DNA from: Ruminococcus sp. | Lineage (GTDB): Bacteria; Bacillota; Clostridia; Oscillospirales; Ruminococcaceae | Length of the DNA stretch: 64,000 nucleotides | Direction of reading: 5' to 3' | Assembly: GCA_017534835.1 (NCBI GenBank) | Contig: JAFXVT010000039.1 | Span: forward strand, 1-64,000 | Shown: piece by piece, positions 48,393-56,885 of the stretch | Numbering within the stretch: position 1 is the stretch's first letter | How the letters are laid out: the number at the start of each line of letters is the position of its first letter | Translations under genes and position numbers: made by a program | Notes under the pieces: generated by a model | What the model was told of the DNA's origin: nothing | Seen by the model: only the letters and a program-made list of their open reading frames with translations | Databases searched by the model: none

Positions 48393-49007
48393 CTATTCCA
48401 TTCCGCACAGCCATTTCCACCCCTTTGAGAAAAAGGTGTTGATAGTCTGCGCATAATGCAATGCTTCTTCACGCGTGAAGTCATGGCGTATTGGCTGCAA
48501 TACCGCTTCTACATTTGAAGAAACGAGCAAATGAAATTCCCTGCGGTCAAACTCGGGAACACTATCACCGCGTTTGCGTAATGCTTCAATGTATTTCAGT
48601 GAGCTTTCCTCTTCCATTTCAGCAAGCGTATTGGCATAGTCTTCGTAACGTGTGCCCTGCGAGCAGCAGACCAGCAGCTTGAATTCATCAAAGTGGTCGT
48701 AAATATACTGCATCACATGCACTGCATCATCATTCAGAAATGCCGCCGCTGAGCCAATCTTCTCGATAGCGTCTTTTTCTTCCTGCTCTTTCTGCCGATA
48801 AAGCACGAAGAAATCATCGAGCATTGGCTGTACAAGTGATACGAACATTTCCTCCTTATTCGGAAAATGCTTATACAGACCTGAAACAGTAATGCCAGCG
48901 TTTGCAGCGATACGGCGTAAAGAGGCATTCTCAAAACCATAGGTCAGGAATTCCTCTTTTGCAGCTTTTATTATACGCTCATGGCTCTCTTTCTTAGGCT
49001 TCGGCAT
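48393..49007 (-). CDS. TetR family regulator upstream of feoAB
   Basis: A 204-residue repressor. The N-terminal HTH has the family pattern ERIIKAAKEEFLTYGFENASLRRIAANAGITVSGLYKHFPNKEEMF (~8-52). The remaining helical domain includes two adjacent Cys (LLVCCSQG), possibly redox or metal sensing. The start at 49007 has GGGAGATGAT upstream. Its promoter carries an 11-base GAACATTGTTC palindrome, a candidate autoregulatory site. Targets are unknown. Confidence 0.88.
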   Translation of the reverse strand: MPKPKKESHERIIKAAKEEFLTYGFENASLRRIAANAGITVSGLYKHFPNKEEMFVSLVQPMLDDFFVLYRQKEQEEKDAIEKIGSAAAFLNDDAVHVMQYIYDHFDEFKLLVCCSQGTRYEDYANTLAEMEEESSLKYIEALRKRGDSVPEFDRREFHLLVSSNVEAVLQPIRHDFTREEALHYAQTINTFFSKGWKWLCGME

Positions 49008-49027
49008 TGTATCATCTCCCGCCAGCG

Positions 49028-49076
49028 AACATTGTTCTCTTATATAAGAATACACCGTTCTCTCTCGTTTGTCAAT
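49028..49076 (-). promoter_or_regulatory. tetR promoter with GAACA-T-TGTTC palindrome
   Basis: Minus-strand TTGACA, 17 bases, TATTCT, then an 11-base palindrome near 49028-49038. GAGAAC appears twice (within the spacer and after the -10), which could form two half sites. Confidence 0.6.
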
Positions 49077-49221
49077 AGTGCTGAAAGGATTTTTAGATTT
49101 AGCATAATAAAAATAATCAGAACGGAATCAAAAACATACAAATATCACAGAGGTATTATTACGGCAGGTCATATCTGAACTTTGCGATGATAAAAAGTAT
49201 TTGGTATGAGGAGTATAAATA

Positions 49222-49330
49222 TATCTTCAAGTGAAAGACGTTAAGAAAAGCTATAGTAAGGATAGCCGTGCCGTAAGCAGCGTCTTTGCAGCGGTTATTG
49301 GTGTTATATTTGGATGGTCGGTTTTACAGC
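49222..49330 (+). pseudogene. ABC-transporter gene fragment
   Basis: The frame [21 protein letters not shown] matches the N-terminal strand of ABC ATPases, then runs directly into a membrane-like [16 protein letters not shown]. Neither part is complete, there is no start, and the frame soon stops. This is debris of an ABC export system. Confidence 0.55.
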
Positions 49331-49470
49331 AATATCTTTGTTGGTTTCCCCGTTTGGTGGTATACTGCCCCGACTATCATAAACACTTTCCTTGAAAGCT
49401 ATGACCTCTCGTGAAAGACCATTGTTTTGTATGCGACTTCCGGCAGCGGCATCGGTGGAACATCAAAAGC
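49313..49470 (+). pseudogene. Flavodoxin gene fragment with in-frame UGA
   Basis: [22 protein letters not shown] and [10 protein letters not shown], then UGA (49412-49414), then KTIVLYATSGSGIGG. This is the C-terminal half of a flavodoxin, with the UGA replacing the usual Gly of the LSGKTI loop. The first half is missing, so it is a dead fragment. Confidence 0.65.
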
Positions 49471-49512
49471 CCTGAGATTTGCTCACACACAAGCATTTCT
49501 CAGGGCTTTTTT
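49469..49512. terminator. Terminator hairpin at the left edge of the tetR-ATPase module
   Basis: GCCCTGAGATTTGCT and AGCATTTCTCAGGGC arms with A and T tracts outside. It is nearly the same sequence as the hairpin at 52093-52146 and lies in the same orientation. Confidence 0.85.
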
Positions 49513-49514
49513 AT

Positions 49515-50054
49515 TCAAATATCAACGCTCTCCAAATAAAACCTGCCGATCTCATCGGGCGAATATTCACTGTGTTCTTTGGACCACCAGCGCACCGTTT
49601 CCGCAAAGCTGCTGACAGCGTGGTTCAGGCGGTATGCCCTCGGGATATCCTCCCTATCGGTAAGCTGACGGTCAAAGACCTGGTATAGATACTCTTTGAG
49701 ATACCGCATAAATATCTCGCCGCACTCCCCCGAGAAAATGCCCTTAATGGTCTGCTGTTTCTCCTGCAAATGGCAGAGAATGTGGGTGATATGATCCTGA
49801 AAGCTGTCCTTGTCGGAGAAATCGTGATGCTCCTCGCTTATGATCTCATTGGAGAAAACGTGGTGAAAAATATCCGTACACATAGCTTTCAGCAGTTCAT
49901 CCTTCGTTTCAAAGTGTGCATAGAACGTGCTGCGGCTGATGTCGGCTTCGTCAATTATCTCCTGCACGGTCAGTGCCGAATATGTCTTCCTTTCCAGAAG
50001 TCTTGTGAATGCCTGAAATATGGCGTTTCTTGTTTTTCTCTGACGTCTGTCCAT
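49515..50054 (-). CDS. TetR family regulator divergent from the metal ATPase
   Basis: A 179-residue repressor with an N-terminal HTH (TRNAIFQAFTRLLERKTYSALTVQEIIDEADISRSTFYAHFETKDELL, ~7-54) and a C-terminal domain of the DhaS-like TetR type. GGAGGAG precedes the start at 50054. It is divergent from the P-type ATPase and probably controls it through the palindrome at 50067-50090. Confidence 0.9.
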   Translation of the reverse strand: MDRRQRKTRNAIFQAFTRLLERKTYSALTVQEIIDEADISRSTFYAHFETKDELLKAMCTDIFHHVFSNEIISEEHHDFSDKDSFQDHITHILCHLQEKQQTIKGIFSGECGEIFMRYLKEYLYQVFDRQLTDREDIPRAYRLNHAVSSFAETVRWWSKEHSEYSPDEIGRFYLESVDI

Positions 50055-50066
50055 AGCTCCTCCTAT

Positions 50067-50090
50067 CGAACATTTTACGTTTTTTGTTCG
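50067..50090. promoter_or_regulatory. Divergent operator CGAACA-N12-TGTTCG
   Basis: Perfect six-base arms separated by 12 bases, 13 bases upstream of the TetR start codon. It is the best candidate binding site for that regulator. Confidence 0.65.
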
Positions 50091-50118
50091 TTATCCTACA
50101 TTCATGGCAAACTGATCA

Positions 50119-50147
50119 TTGAATTCATCTTCCGAAAATGGTAGTAT
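50119..50147 (+). promoter_or_regulatory. Possible promoter of the metal ATPase gene
   Basis: TTGAAT, 17 bases, TAGTAT. The -10 is imperfect, consistent with a regulated promoter. Confidence 0.45.
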
Positions 50148-50220
50148 AGTTACAGAACAATATGTATGTTATCATATACAGAGTATCATAATTTCAGTGA
50201 TTTGTCAAGGAGGAATCTTT

Positions 50221-52068
50221 ATGTTAAAACGCTGGCTTGAAAATGAGCCGAAGGTCACGCTGGTGTGTGCGGTGTTATCGGCAGTTTTACTGGTGCTGAG
50301 CATTACAGGCGTGTTGAAAGACGTTCTGCCTGTTGATATTGCGTGGATAGCAATAATACTATGCGGTATCCCCATACTGATAGGCGCATTCAAAGGGGTG
50401 ATATTTGAACACGACATCAAAGCTGACCTGCTGGTCTCCCTTGCACTGATCGCATCGGCGGCAACAAAGGAATTTTTCGCTGCAGGTGAGGTAGCACTCA
50501 TAATGCAGATCGGCTCACTCTTAGAGGACTACACCTCCGGCAAGGCAAGAGCAAGCATTGAAAAGCTGATAAACCTGACACCTCAGACTGCAAGAGTGAT
50601 CCGTGACGGTAAAGAATCGGTCATTCCCGTGGAGGAAGTCAAAGTCGGTGATGTGCTGAGCGTGATCGCAGGCGAAACTGTCCCTGTTGACGGCACGATC
50701 CTCAGCGGTGAAACTTCCATTGACCAATCGGTTATGACGGGAGAAAGTCTGCCCGTTGATAAGACTGTCGGCGACACCGTTTCCAGCGGTACGATGAATC
50801 AGTTCGGAACATTCACCATGCGCTGTGACCACGAAAGCTCCGACAGCTCTTTGCAGAGAATGGTTCGTCTTGCGGAGGAAGCGGAGGAGAATAAAGCCCC
50901 TATCGTCAGTGCGGCTGACCGCTGGGCAACGTGGCTCGTTGTGATCGCACTTTCCTGTGCTGTTATCACGTGGATAGTCACCCGTGACTTTATGCGTGCC
51001 GTAACGGTGCTTGTGGTATTCTGCCCCTGTGCATTTATCCTTGCAACGCCCACCGCCGTTCTTGCAGGTATCGGAAATGCTGCAAAATACGGCATTATCA
51101 TCAAGTCGGGCGAAGCACTGGAAAAGCTTTCACGCATCAAGCGCATCGCTTTCGATAAGACAGGTACGCTAACTTACGGCAAGCCGCAGGTTGTGAAGGT
51201 CTGCTCCTGCAACACGCAGTATTCGGACGATGATATCCTCCGCTTCGCCGCACTGGTGGAACAGAAATCGGAGCACCCTCTCGGCAAGGCGATATACAAA
51301 GTTTACGCCGATAAAAACTGCAGACCCGAAGATGTTTCCGATTTCAAAATGACCGCAGCAAAAGGCGTTTCGGGAACTGTTGACGGCACAATGATAATGG
51401 TGGGCAAACTCATCGGAGAGCTTGACTCTGCAGACAAGGCAAAGGTCGATGAACAGCTTTCCAAAGGCGCAACGGTGGTCTATGTTCACGCTGAGGGCAA
51501 GCCTGTGGGATTTATCGCTCTCTCCGATGTGATGCGTGAAGATGCATCAAGCACTGTCAAAAAGCTGAAAGCTGTGGGTATCACACCAATGCTCCTGACT
51601 GGCGATAATGCTTCCGCCGCAGGAAATATCGCAAAAAGCGCAGGCATTGAAACTGTCCGCACAGACCTTCTGCCCGAGGACAAAATGAAGATCATCAAGG
51701 GGTATTCCGAAAAGGGCGAGGCGGTCTGCATGATAGGTGACGGCGTGAACGATGCCCTTGCACTGACAAGTGCCGATGCAGGTATCGCTATGGGAGGTAT
51801 CGGCTCTGATATTGCGATCGAGTCCGCAGATGCGGTGCTGGTCAGCGACGAGATCAAACGCCTGCCATATCTGTTCGATATGATGCAGAGGGTAATGAAG
51901 AAGATAAAAGTCAACATCATCGCTTCTCTTATCATCAATCTGAGTGCCGTGATACTGTCCGCATTCGGAGTGCTGACACCCATCACAGGAGCGCTGTGGC
52001 ACAACTTCGGCTCGGTGTTCGTGGTGGTCAATGCGGCTCTGCTGTTGAGGAAAAAGGGTGAAGAATGA
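50221..52068 (+). CDS. P1B-type heavy-metal-transporting ATPase
   Basis: A 615-residue ATP-driven metal exporter. It has two initial membrane helices (~15-65), an actuator domain with TGES, the intramembrane metal motif Cys268-Pro-Cys270, the phosphorylation Asp312 in DKTGTLT, the SEHPLG nucleotide-site His-Pro and GDGVNDALAL. The CPC motif and overall length fit Zn/Cd/Pb or related ions. There is no N-terminal HMA domain. AAGGAGG precedes ATG 50221; the longer frame upstream crosses the promoter. The divergent TetR is the likely regulator. Confidence 0.92.
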   Translation: MLKRWLENEPKVTLVCAVLSAVLLVLSITGVLKDVLPVDIAWIAIILCGIPILIGAFKGVIFEHDIKADLLVSLALIASAATKEFFAAGEVALIMQIGSLLEDYTSGKARASIEKLINLTPQTARVIRDGKESVIPVEEVKVGDVLSVIAGETVPVDGTILSGETSIDQSVMTGESLPVDKTVGDTVSSGTMNQFGTFTMRCDHESSDSSLQRMVRLAEEAEENKAPIVSAADRWATWLVVIALSCAVITWIVTRDFMRAVTVLVVFCPCAFILATPTAVLAGIGNAAKYGIIIKSGEALEKLSRIKRIAFDKTGTLTYGKPQVVKVCSCNTQYSDDDILRFAALVEQKSEHPLGKAIYKVYADKNCRPEDVSDFKMTAAKGVSGTVDGTMIMVGKLIGELDSADKAKVDEQLSKGATVVYVHAEGKPVGFIALSDVMREDASSTVKKLKAVGITPMLLTGDNASAAGNIAKSAGIETVRTDLLPEDKMKIIKGYSEKGEAVCMIGDGVNDALALTSADAGIAMGGIGSDIAIESADAVLVSDEIKRLPYLFDMMQRVMKKIKVNIIASLIINLSAVILSAFGVLTPITGALWHNFGSVFVVVNAALLLRKKGEE

Positions 52069-52092
52069 TCAGTTTATCTATCATATCTGAAT

Positions 52093-52146
52093 AACAGCAA
52101 AAGACCTGAGATTTGCTCACTCAAGCATTTCTCAGGTCCTTTTTTC
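52093..52146. terminator. Terminator hairpin at the right edge of the tetR-ATPase module
   Basis: GACCTGAGATTTGCT and AGCATTTCTCAGGTC arms, then CTTTTTT. Near copy of 49469-49512. Confidence 0.88.
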
Positions 52147-52369
52147 AGGCGGTCAGTTTTTGCTCCGCAAACTCTGACAGCCGTGTGGGGCTTTTCCGTT
52201 CGACTGGGGAGCGGTCAAGCCGAGGTCGGCTCTGTGATCCCGTGTCCTGCTTCATACTCCCTGACACGGCGGTAAGATAATCGAACAAGCGCAGAAGCAG
52301 TATCACGAGCACCAGACGAAAAAAGCTGGCACCGACAATAACCGCACGATAAGCAATGGTCTTGTTCAC
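52145..52369 (-). CDS. Doubtful small membrane protein
   Basis: A 74-codon frame beginning with GTG and no clear ribosome site. It encodes one membrane helix (VGASFFRLVLVILLLRLFDYL) and a basic tail. It may be the remnant of a mobile-element gene. The surrounding 52147-52690 stretch has no other convincing gene, only hairpins AAGTCTGTTT/AAACAGACTT (52612-52634) and the terminator at 52654-52685. Confidence 0.25.
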   Translation of the reverse strand: MNKTIAYRAVIVGASFFRLVLVILLLRLFDYLTAVSGSMKQDTGSQSRPRLDRSPVERKSPTRLSEFAEQKLTA

Positions 52370-52653
52370 GTTGAACAGAAGAAGATGAATTGATGTGCAC
52401 TGACGGAGCTTCGGGATAAAAGAAGATCAATAGCTGCTTGGTAAGTGCCAAACACATCATGCACCATATCAAAACCGAGCCGGGTATATCCCGAAAATCG
52501 TGTAAATCTCTGAAGCAGTGTACAACATAAGAGCCACTGCTTTGGAGGTCATCCGACTGAGAGTCAACTGCTATGACCGTGTTTTTCGCCGGTCACATCA
52601 GCAGATGTGAAGTCTGTTTTCAGAAACAGACTTCGACTTATCATATAAATCGG

Positions 52654-52685
52654 GATCGCGTCCTCTGATGAGGCGCGATTTTTCT
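52654..52685 (+). terminator. Terminator-like hairpin
   Basis: ATCGCGTCCTC-TGAT-GAGGCGCGAT followed by five T residues. No gene can be assigned upstream on this strand. Confidence 0.65.
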
Positions 52686-52698
52686 TCTGTGTTTTCTA

Positions 52699-52727
52699 TT
52701 GCAACAGACAATGTACTGTGGTATAAT
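52699..52727 (+). promoter_or_regulatory. Promoter of the membrane-flavodoxin gene
   Basis: TTGCAA, 17-base spacer, TATAAT, 23 bases before the start codon. Confidence 0.8.
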
Positions 52728-52749
52728 ATAAAAAAATGCGGAGGTGCGT

Positions 52750-53853
52750 ATGGAAAAGCGAAAGATAACAAAAACTGCCGGCATAGTCATTGACATACTG
52801 ATGTACGTGATACTGCTCGTTCAGATGATATACGTCTTCACCGGAAATGTGGTGCACGAAATACTCGGGATATGCTTTTTCGTGTGCCTTGTCGGTCACA
52901 TCGTGATAAAGCGAAAACAGCTGCTCGCCACCTTCAAAAAGGGGAACAAGTCCGCTTCAAGACGAGTTTCGGACATAGTTACCATGCTGCTGTTCATCGC
53001 GATAATCGCACTTATGGTGAGCAGTATGGGCGTTTCGCGGACTCTGTTCCCGTGGTTCAGACTCGCCGGCAGCACCGACCTTCACGTATACTTAGCAACA
53101 GCTGTGCTGACTCTCGCTGTGCTGCACGGCGGTATGCACGGGTTTATCCGCACGAAGAAAAAGAAGCTCGCGGCAGCTCTTATCGCTGCCGGCTGTGCTG
53201 CCGCGATAGCCGTTGGGCTCGCGCTCGTCCCTTACCTGAACAGACATTTCAAAACTGTTGAGATAGACTATTCCGAGGCGGTCAGCGGCGAAAAGGTCAG
53301 CTGGAACGGAAGCAAGCCGCTCGTTGTGTACTTCACAAGAGTAGGAAATACTGACTTCGCCTCCGACGTCGACGCTGTATCCGGAGCTTCGCTGATGCTT
53401 GCGAACGGCGAGCTCATGGGCAATACTCAGCTCCTTGCTGATATGGTGAGCGACGCTGTCGGCTGCGATAAAGAGGCAATAACGCTGACAGGAGAAAAGT
53501 ACCCGTCAAGCTACAGCGACACAGTATCTGTTGCAGGAAAGGAGCTGAATTCCGGCGCCCGTCCCGGGATAGAAAAGATCGACGTGAGCGGCTATGATAC
53601 CGTGATACTTGTCTATCCGCTGTGGTGGGGAACAATTCCTATGCCGGTCGCGGCATTTCTCGAAGGCTGCGACTTCAGCGGCAAGACCGTTTATCTCATA
53701 GCAACTCAGGGCAGCAGCGGCTACGGAAGCAGTGTCGATGACATAAAGGAAATGGCTCCCGGAGCCGATATTAAGCCTGTTATGAGCATCTACTGCGATG
53801 ACATACCGGATTCAAGGCAGCGTATCGGCGAATGGCTCAGACAAACAAATTAA
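52750..53853 (+). CDS. Membrane DUF4405-like domain fused to flavodoxin
   Basis: A 367-residue fusion. Residues ~1-160 form four membrane helices with His residues placed like haem ligands (VVHEILG, VGHIVIK, DLHVYLA, LHGGMHGF), similar to DUF4405-type cytochrome-like domains. Residues ~185-365 are a flavodoxin with KPLVVYFTRVGNT, VILVYPLWWGTIPMPVAAFLE and TVYLIATQGSSGYG. The protein could pass electrons between membrane haem and FMN. ATG 52750 is set by CGGAGG; the GTG six bases upstream overlaps that site. It has its own promoter and terminator. Confidence 0.82.
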   Translation: MEKRKITKTAGIVIDILMYVILLVQMIYVFTGNVVHEILGICFFVCLVGHIVIKRKQLLATFKKGNKSASRRVSDIVTMLLFIAIIALMVSSMGVSRTLFPWFRLAGSTDLHVYLATAVLTLAVLHGGMHGFIRTKKKKLAAALIAAGCAAAIAVGLALVPYLNRHFKTVEIDYSEAVSGEKVSWNGSKPLVVYFTRVGNTDFASDVDAVSGASLMLANGELMGNTQLLADMVSDAVGCDKEAITLTGEKYPSSYSDTVSVAGKELNSGARPGIEKIDVSGYDTVILVYPLWWGTIPMPVAAFLEGCDFSGKTVYLIATQGSSGYGSSVDDIKEMAPGADIKPVMSIYCDDIPDSRQRIGEWLRQTN

Positions 53854-53862
53854 TAATAATAA

Positions 53863-53918
53863 AGGCGTATACAACTGCTGTCCGATGCATATGAACAGCA
53901 GTTGAGTATACGCCTTTC
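53863..53918. terminator. Convergent terminator before recQ
   Basis: AAAGGCGTATACAACTGCTG and CAGCAGTTGAGTATACGCCTT arms (one bulge); long stem serving both strands. Confidence 0.9.
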
Positions 53919-55953
53919 AGCTTATTATGCCCATTTTTCTGAGACGCGACTTTATCGCGCCCTTCGTTCGCTTGTGAGCACGCGCTATGTCAGCTATGGT
54001 AACGCCCTCAGCAAATTCGCGTGAGAGCTTCGCCTCCTCCTCGGGTGTCCATTCGCGCGGAGCAGACTGTCTGCTCGAAAGCACCTCGTTGAAGAGGTAC
54101 TTCTCGTTCCGGAAAAGTCCCTTCTCTTCCTGTTCTGAGCCGGAATTCTCACGTATCAGACTACAGAACAGCTCGCCGTAGCGCTCAGCCTTGCGTCTGC
54201 CGACTCCGGAAACTGCGAGGAATTCCTCGATATTAGCAGGTCTGAGCCTGCACATATCGAGCAGAGTCGCATCTGAGAATACTATGTATGCCGGAACGTT
54301 TGCCTCGGAAGCAAGTCTGCTCCGGAGCAGCTTGAGCTTTGCAAACAGACCGTCGCTGTCGTAACCTTCGCCGTCCGGACGCGGCTTTTCGGTCTTTTCC
54401 ACCGGCAGCTTCATCGTCACAGTTATGCGGTCGCGAACTATCTTCGCCGAATCTGCCGAAAGCTCAACGACCGGATATTCACCGTCGCTGAGACTGAGAT
54501 AGCCGCCTGCGATGAGGTGGTCGAGCTCTGCACGGACACGCCGCGCCGGAGTCTCCTTCATTATCCCATAGGTCGAGAGCTCGTCAAATCCGAGAGACCT
54601 CAGCTTTTCGTTCTCGCTTCCCCTGAGAATGTCTATTATCATACTTTTGCCGAAATACCGCCCTTTCTGCTTTACGCGGAATACGCAGGACACTATCTTC
54701 TGTGCGTCGATGGTTATATCAGCCTCCTCGAAGCCTTCGGTACAGCTCGAGCAGTTACCACAGTACGACGGCGCCTTCTCGCCGAAATACCGGAGCATGA
54801 ACTCCCTCAGACAGCCTGTAGTAGTGGAATAGTAGGTCATTTCCCTGAGCCTCTCCTTGTCGAGCCGGAGCATTATCTCCTTCTCTTCATCGGATAGCTC
54901 GTCATTCTCCTCGCGGCTTTTTTCTATCATAAAGTTGTTCGTCCGGACGTCGGACGCACCGTAGAGAAGTATGCACTGAGCAGGACTTCCGTCACGTCCG
55001 GCACGCCCTGCCTCCTGATAGTAGCTCTCGATGTTTTTCGGCATATTGTAGTGGATAACGAACGAAACATCGGACTTGTCTATACCCATTCCGAATGCAT
55101 TCGTAGCTACCATTATCCGCTTTCTGTCGTAGATGAAATCGTCCTGATTCCTGCGCCTTTCATCATCTGTGAGACCGGCGTGATAGCGCGTTGCGGAAAA
55201 GCCGTCCGCATTCAGCTTGTCGCATACCTCCTCCACGTTCCGGCGTGAGAGGCAGTAAACAATACCGCATTTGTCCCTGAGACCGCCGAGGAGCCTGCGG
55301 AGCTCGGTATATTTATTCTGCGGCTTTATCACAGAAAAATAAAGGTTCGGGCGGTCAAAACCGGTAACGAGCGTGAACGGCTCGCGCAGTCCGAGAAGCC
55401 TGATTATGTCCGCCCTGACAGTATCAGTTGCAGTTGCCGTAAATGCGCTGACTATCGGTCTTTGCGGAAGAGAGGCGATGAATTCCGCGATATGCACATA
55501 GCTCGGACGGAAATCCTGCCCCCACTGTGAAACACAGTGAGCTTCGTCGATAGTGACCATAGATATTTCTACAGCGGCTGAAAGCCGGCTCATTTCGCTG
55601 TTCCCGAGACGCTCCGGTGCGACGTATATCAGCTTGAATTCTCCGCGGCAGGCACGGTACATCACATCTGCGTACTCCTCCTGAGTGAGAGAGCTGTTGA
55701 TGCAGGCGGCACTGACTCCGGCTGAAACAAGTGCGCTCACCTGATCCTTCATCAGCGAGATGAGCGGCGAGATAACGAGCGTTACACCGCGAAGCATAAG
55801 TGCCGGCACCTGATAGCACACCGATTTTCCGGCACCTGTCGGCATTATCCCAAGCACGTCTTTACCGGCGAGGATATGGTCGATAAGCTCTTCCTGTCCG
55901 CTGCGGAACCCCTTGTGACCGAAATATTCTTTTAATACGGAAAGCTTATCCAT
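53917..55953 (-). CDS. recQ: ATP-dependent DNA helicase RecQ
   Basis: A 678-residue 3'-5' helicase of recombination and repair. It has Walker A GAGKS with Lys43, the DEAH box at 136-139 (IDEAHCVSQWGQDFRPSY), motif VI QEAGRAGRDG, the zinc-binding Cys cluster (CLREFMLRYFGE..CGNCSSC), a winged-helix RQC region (~410-510) and an HRDC domain (~535-600). A C-terminal HTH-like tail (ADIARAHKRTKGAIKSRLRKMGII) is an extension seen in some Firmicutes. GGAGG precedes the start, and a nearer ATG is out of frame. Confidence 0.95.
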   Translation of the reverse strand: MDKLSVLKEYFGHKGFRSGQEELIDHILAGKDVLGIMPTGAGKSVCYQVPALMLRGVTLVISPLISLMKDQVSALVSAGVSAACINSSLTQEEYADVMYRACRGEFKLIYVAPERLGNSEMSRLSAAVEISMVTIDEAHCVSQWGQDFRPSYVHIAEFIASLPQRPIVSAFTATATDTVRADIIRLLGLREPFTLVTGFDRPNLYFSVIKPQNKYTELRRLLGGLRDKCGIVYCLSRRNVEEVCDKLNADGFSATRYHAGLTDDERRRNQDDFIYDRKRIMVATNAFGMGIDKSDVSFVIHYNMPKNIESYYQEAGRAGRDGSPAQCILLYGASDVRTNNFMIEKSREENDELSDEEKEIMLRLDKERLREMTYYSTTTGCLREFMLRYFGEKAPSYCGNCSSCTEGFEEADITIDAQKIVSCVFRVKQKGRYFGKSMIIDILRGSENEKLRSLGFDELSTYGIMKETPARRVRAELDHLIAGGYLSLSDGEYPVVELSADSAKIVRDRITVTMKLPVEKTEKPRPDGEGYDSDGLFAKLKLLRSRLASEANVPAYIVFSDATLLDMCRLRPANIEEFLAVSGVGRRKAERYGELFCSLIRENSGSEQEEKGLFRNEKYLFNEVLSSRQSAPREWTPEEEAKLSREFAEGVTIADIARAHKRTKGAIKSRLRKMGIIS

Positions 55954-56025
55954 TCATAATCCTCCTTCTGAAATGTCAGTATCTGCCATTTTCCCATACC
56001 CGAACAGCTTTGATACCTCAGACTG

Positions 56026-56054
56026 ATTATACCACAAAACTGAAATAATAGCAA
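56026..56054 (-). promoter_or_regulatory. Promoter of recQ
   Basis: Minus-strand TTGCTA, 17 bases, TATAAT. Confidence 0.75.
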
Positions 56055-56094
56055 CAAAAACGGCAAATGATACACATTTCGCATTTTTCCGGCG

Positions 56095-56401
56095 TGTCTC
56101 CGGACACTGTTTCACGGCAAAGCTTCGCAAGGCGGAGGTCTATCGCTGCGTGCCCTTGCTATTTCAGACATAATATGATATAAGCGGCGTGTCGCCGGCG
56201 CGGTGTCCGCGCTGCCTGTGTCGCGACAAAGCTCCACAAAGCGGAGGTCTGTCGCCGCGCAACTTGCTATTTCAGACATAATACGATATAAGCGGCGTGT
56301 CGCCGGCGCGGTGTCCGCGCTGCCTGTGTCGCGGCAAAGCTCCACAAAGCGGAAGTATATCGCCGCGTCCCCTTGCTATTTGATGCTATATATGATAAAA
56401 T
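56095..56401 (+). repeat. 108-bp tandem repeat carrying three promoters
   Basis: About 2.7 copies with a 108-base period (second copy offset exactly 108, third 109). Each copy ends with a -35/-10 pair: TTGCTA-17-TATAAG at 56156-56184, TTGCTA-17-TATAAG at 56264-56292 and TTGCTA-17-TAAAAT at 56373-56401. After the first two -10s the repeat has a GC-rich foldback (GCGGCGTGTCGCCGGC, GCGGTGTCCGCGC). The last copy lies 47 bases ahead of the yaiI-like gene. Confidence 0.85.
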
Positions 56402-56447
56402 AAGTATAATTGCAATACTAATTTTCAACTCAATAAGGTGCGGAACT

Positions 56448-56885
56448 ATGAAGATATTTATTGACGCAGACGGCTGTCCGGTCGTCGATATTACGGTGAA
56501 AGCTGCCGTAAAATACGGGCTCGGCTGCACGATAATAAGCGATACGTCGCACTCTATCCAGCGCGACGGAGCTCAGACGATAACCGTCGGGAAGGGCGCA
56601 GACAGCGCTGATCTCCGGCTTGTGAACCTCATAGGTGAGGGTGATGTCGCTGTTACACAGGACTACGGTCTTGCGGCAATGTGCCTCGGGAAGCGAGCGA
56701 TAGTTCTCGATCAGAACGGCAGACGCTATACTGAGGATAATATTCAAGGACTGCTTGAATTCCGCGCATTTTCCGCGAAGCTGCGCCGAAGCGGAGGACG
56801 CACAAAAGGTCACGCTAAACGGACAGCCCGGCAGGACAAGGACTTTGAAGCAGCTCTGCTCGCAATAATAGGAGAAAACATATGA
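56448..56885 (+). CDS. YaiI/YqxD family protein (DUF188)
   Basis: A 145-residue PIN-like fold protein. FIDADGCPVVDI (N-terminal Asp), SADLRLVNLIGEGDVAVTQDYGLA (acidic pair) and TKGHAKRTARQDKDFEAAL are the family motifs. The retained acidic residues suggest nuclease activity, though none is demonstrated for most members. AAGGTG precedes ATG 56448. It is the first gene of a six-gene unit driven by the repeated promoters. Confidence 0.9.
   Translation: MKIFIDADGCPVVDITVKAAVKYGLGCTIISDTSHSIQRDGAQTITVGKGADSADLRLVNLIGEGDVAVTQDYGLAAMCLGKRAIVLDQNGRRYTEDNIQGLLEFRAFSAKLRRSGGRTKGHAKRTARQDKDFEAALLAIIGENI

Noticed and set aside
49427..49688. Short plus-strand frames across the hairpin near 49.5 kb
   Set aside because: They join the tail of the flavodoxin fragment to the antisense of tetR and cross a terminator.
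56095..56401. Possible CRISPR array
   Set aside because: The unit is 108 bases and almost wholly repeated, with no unique spacers and no cas genes nearby.
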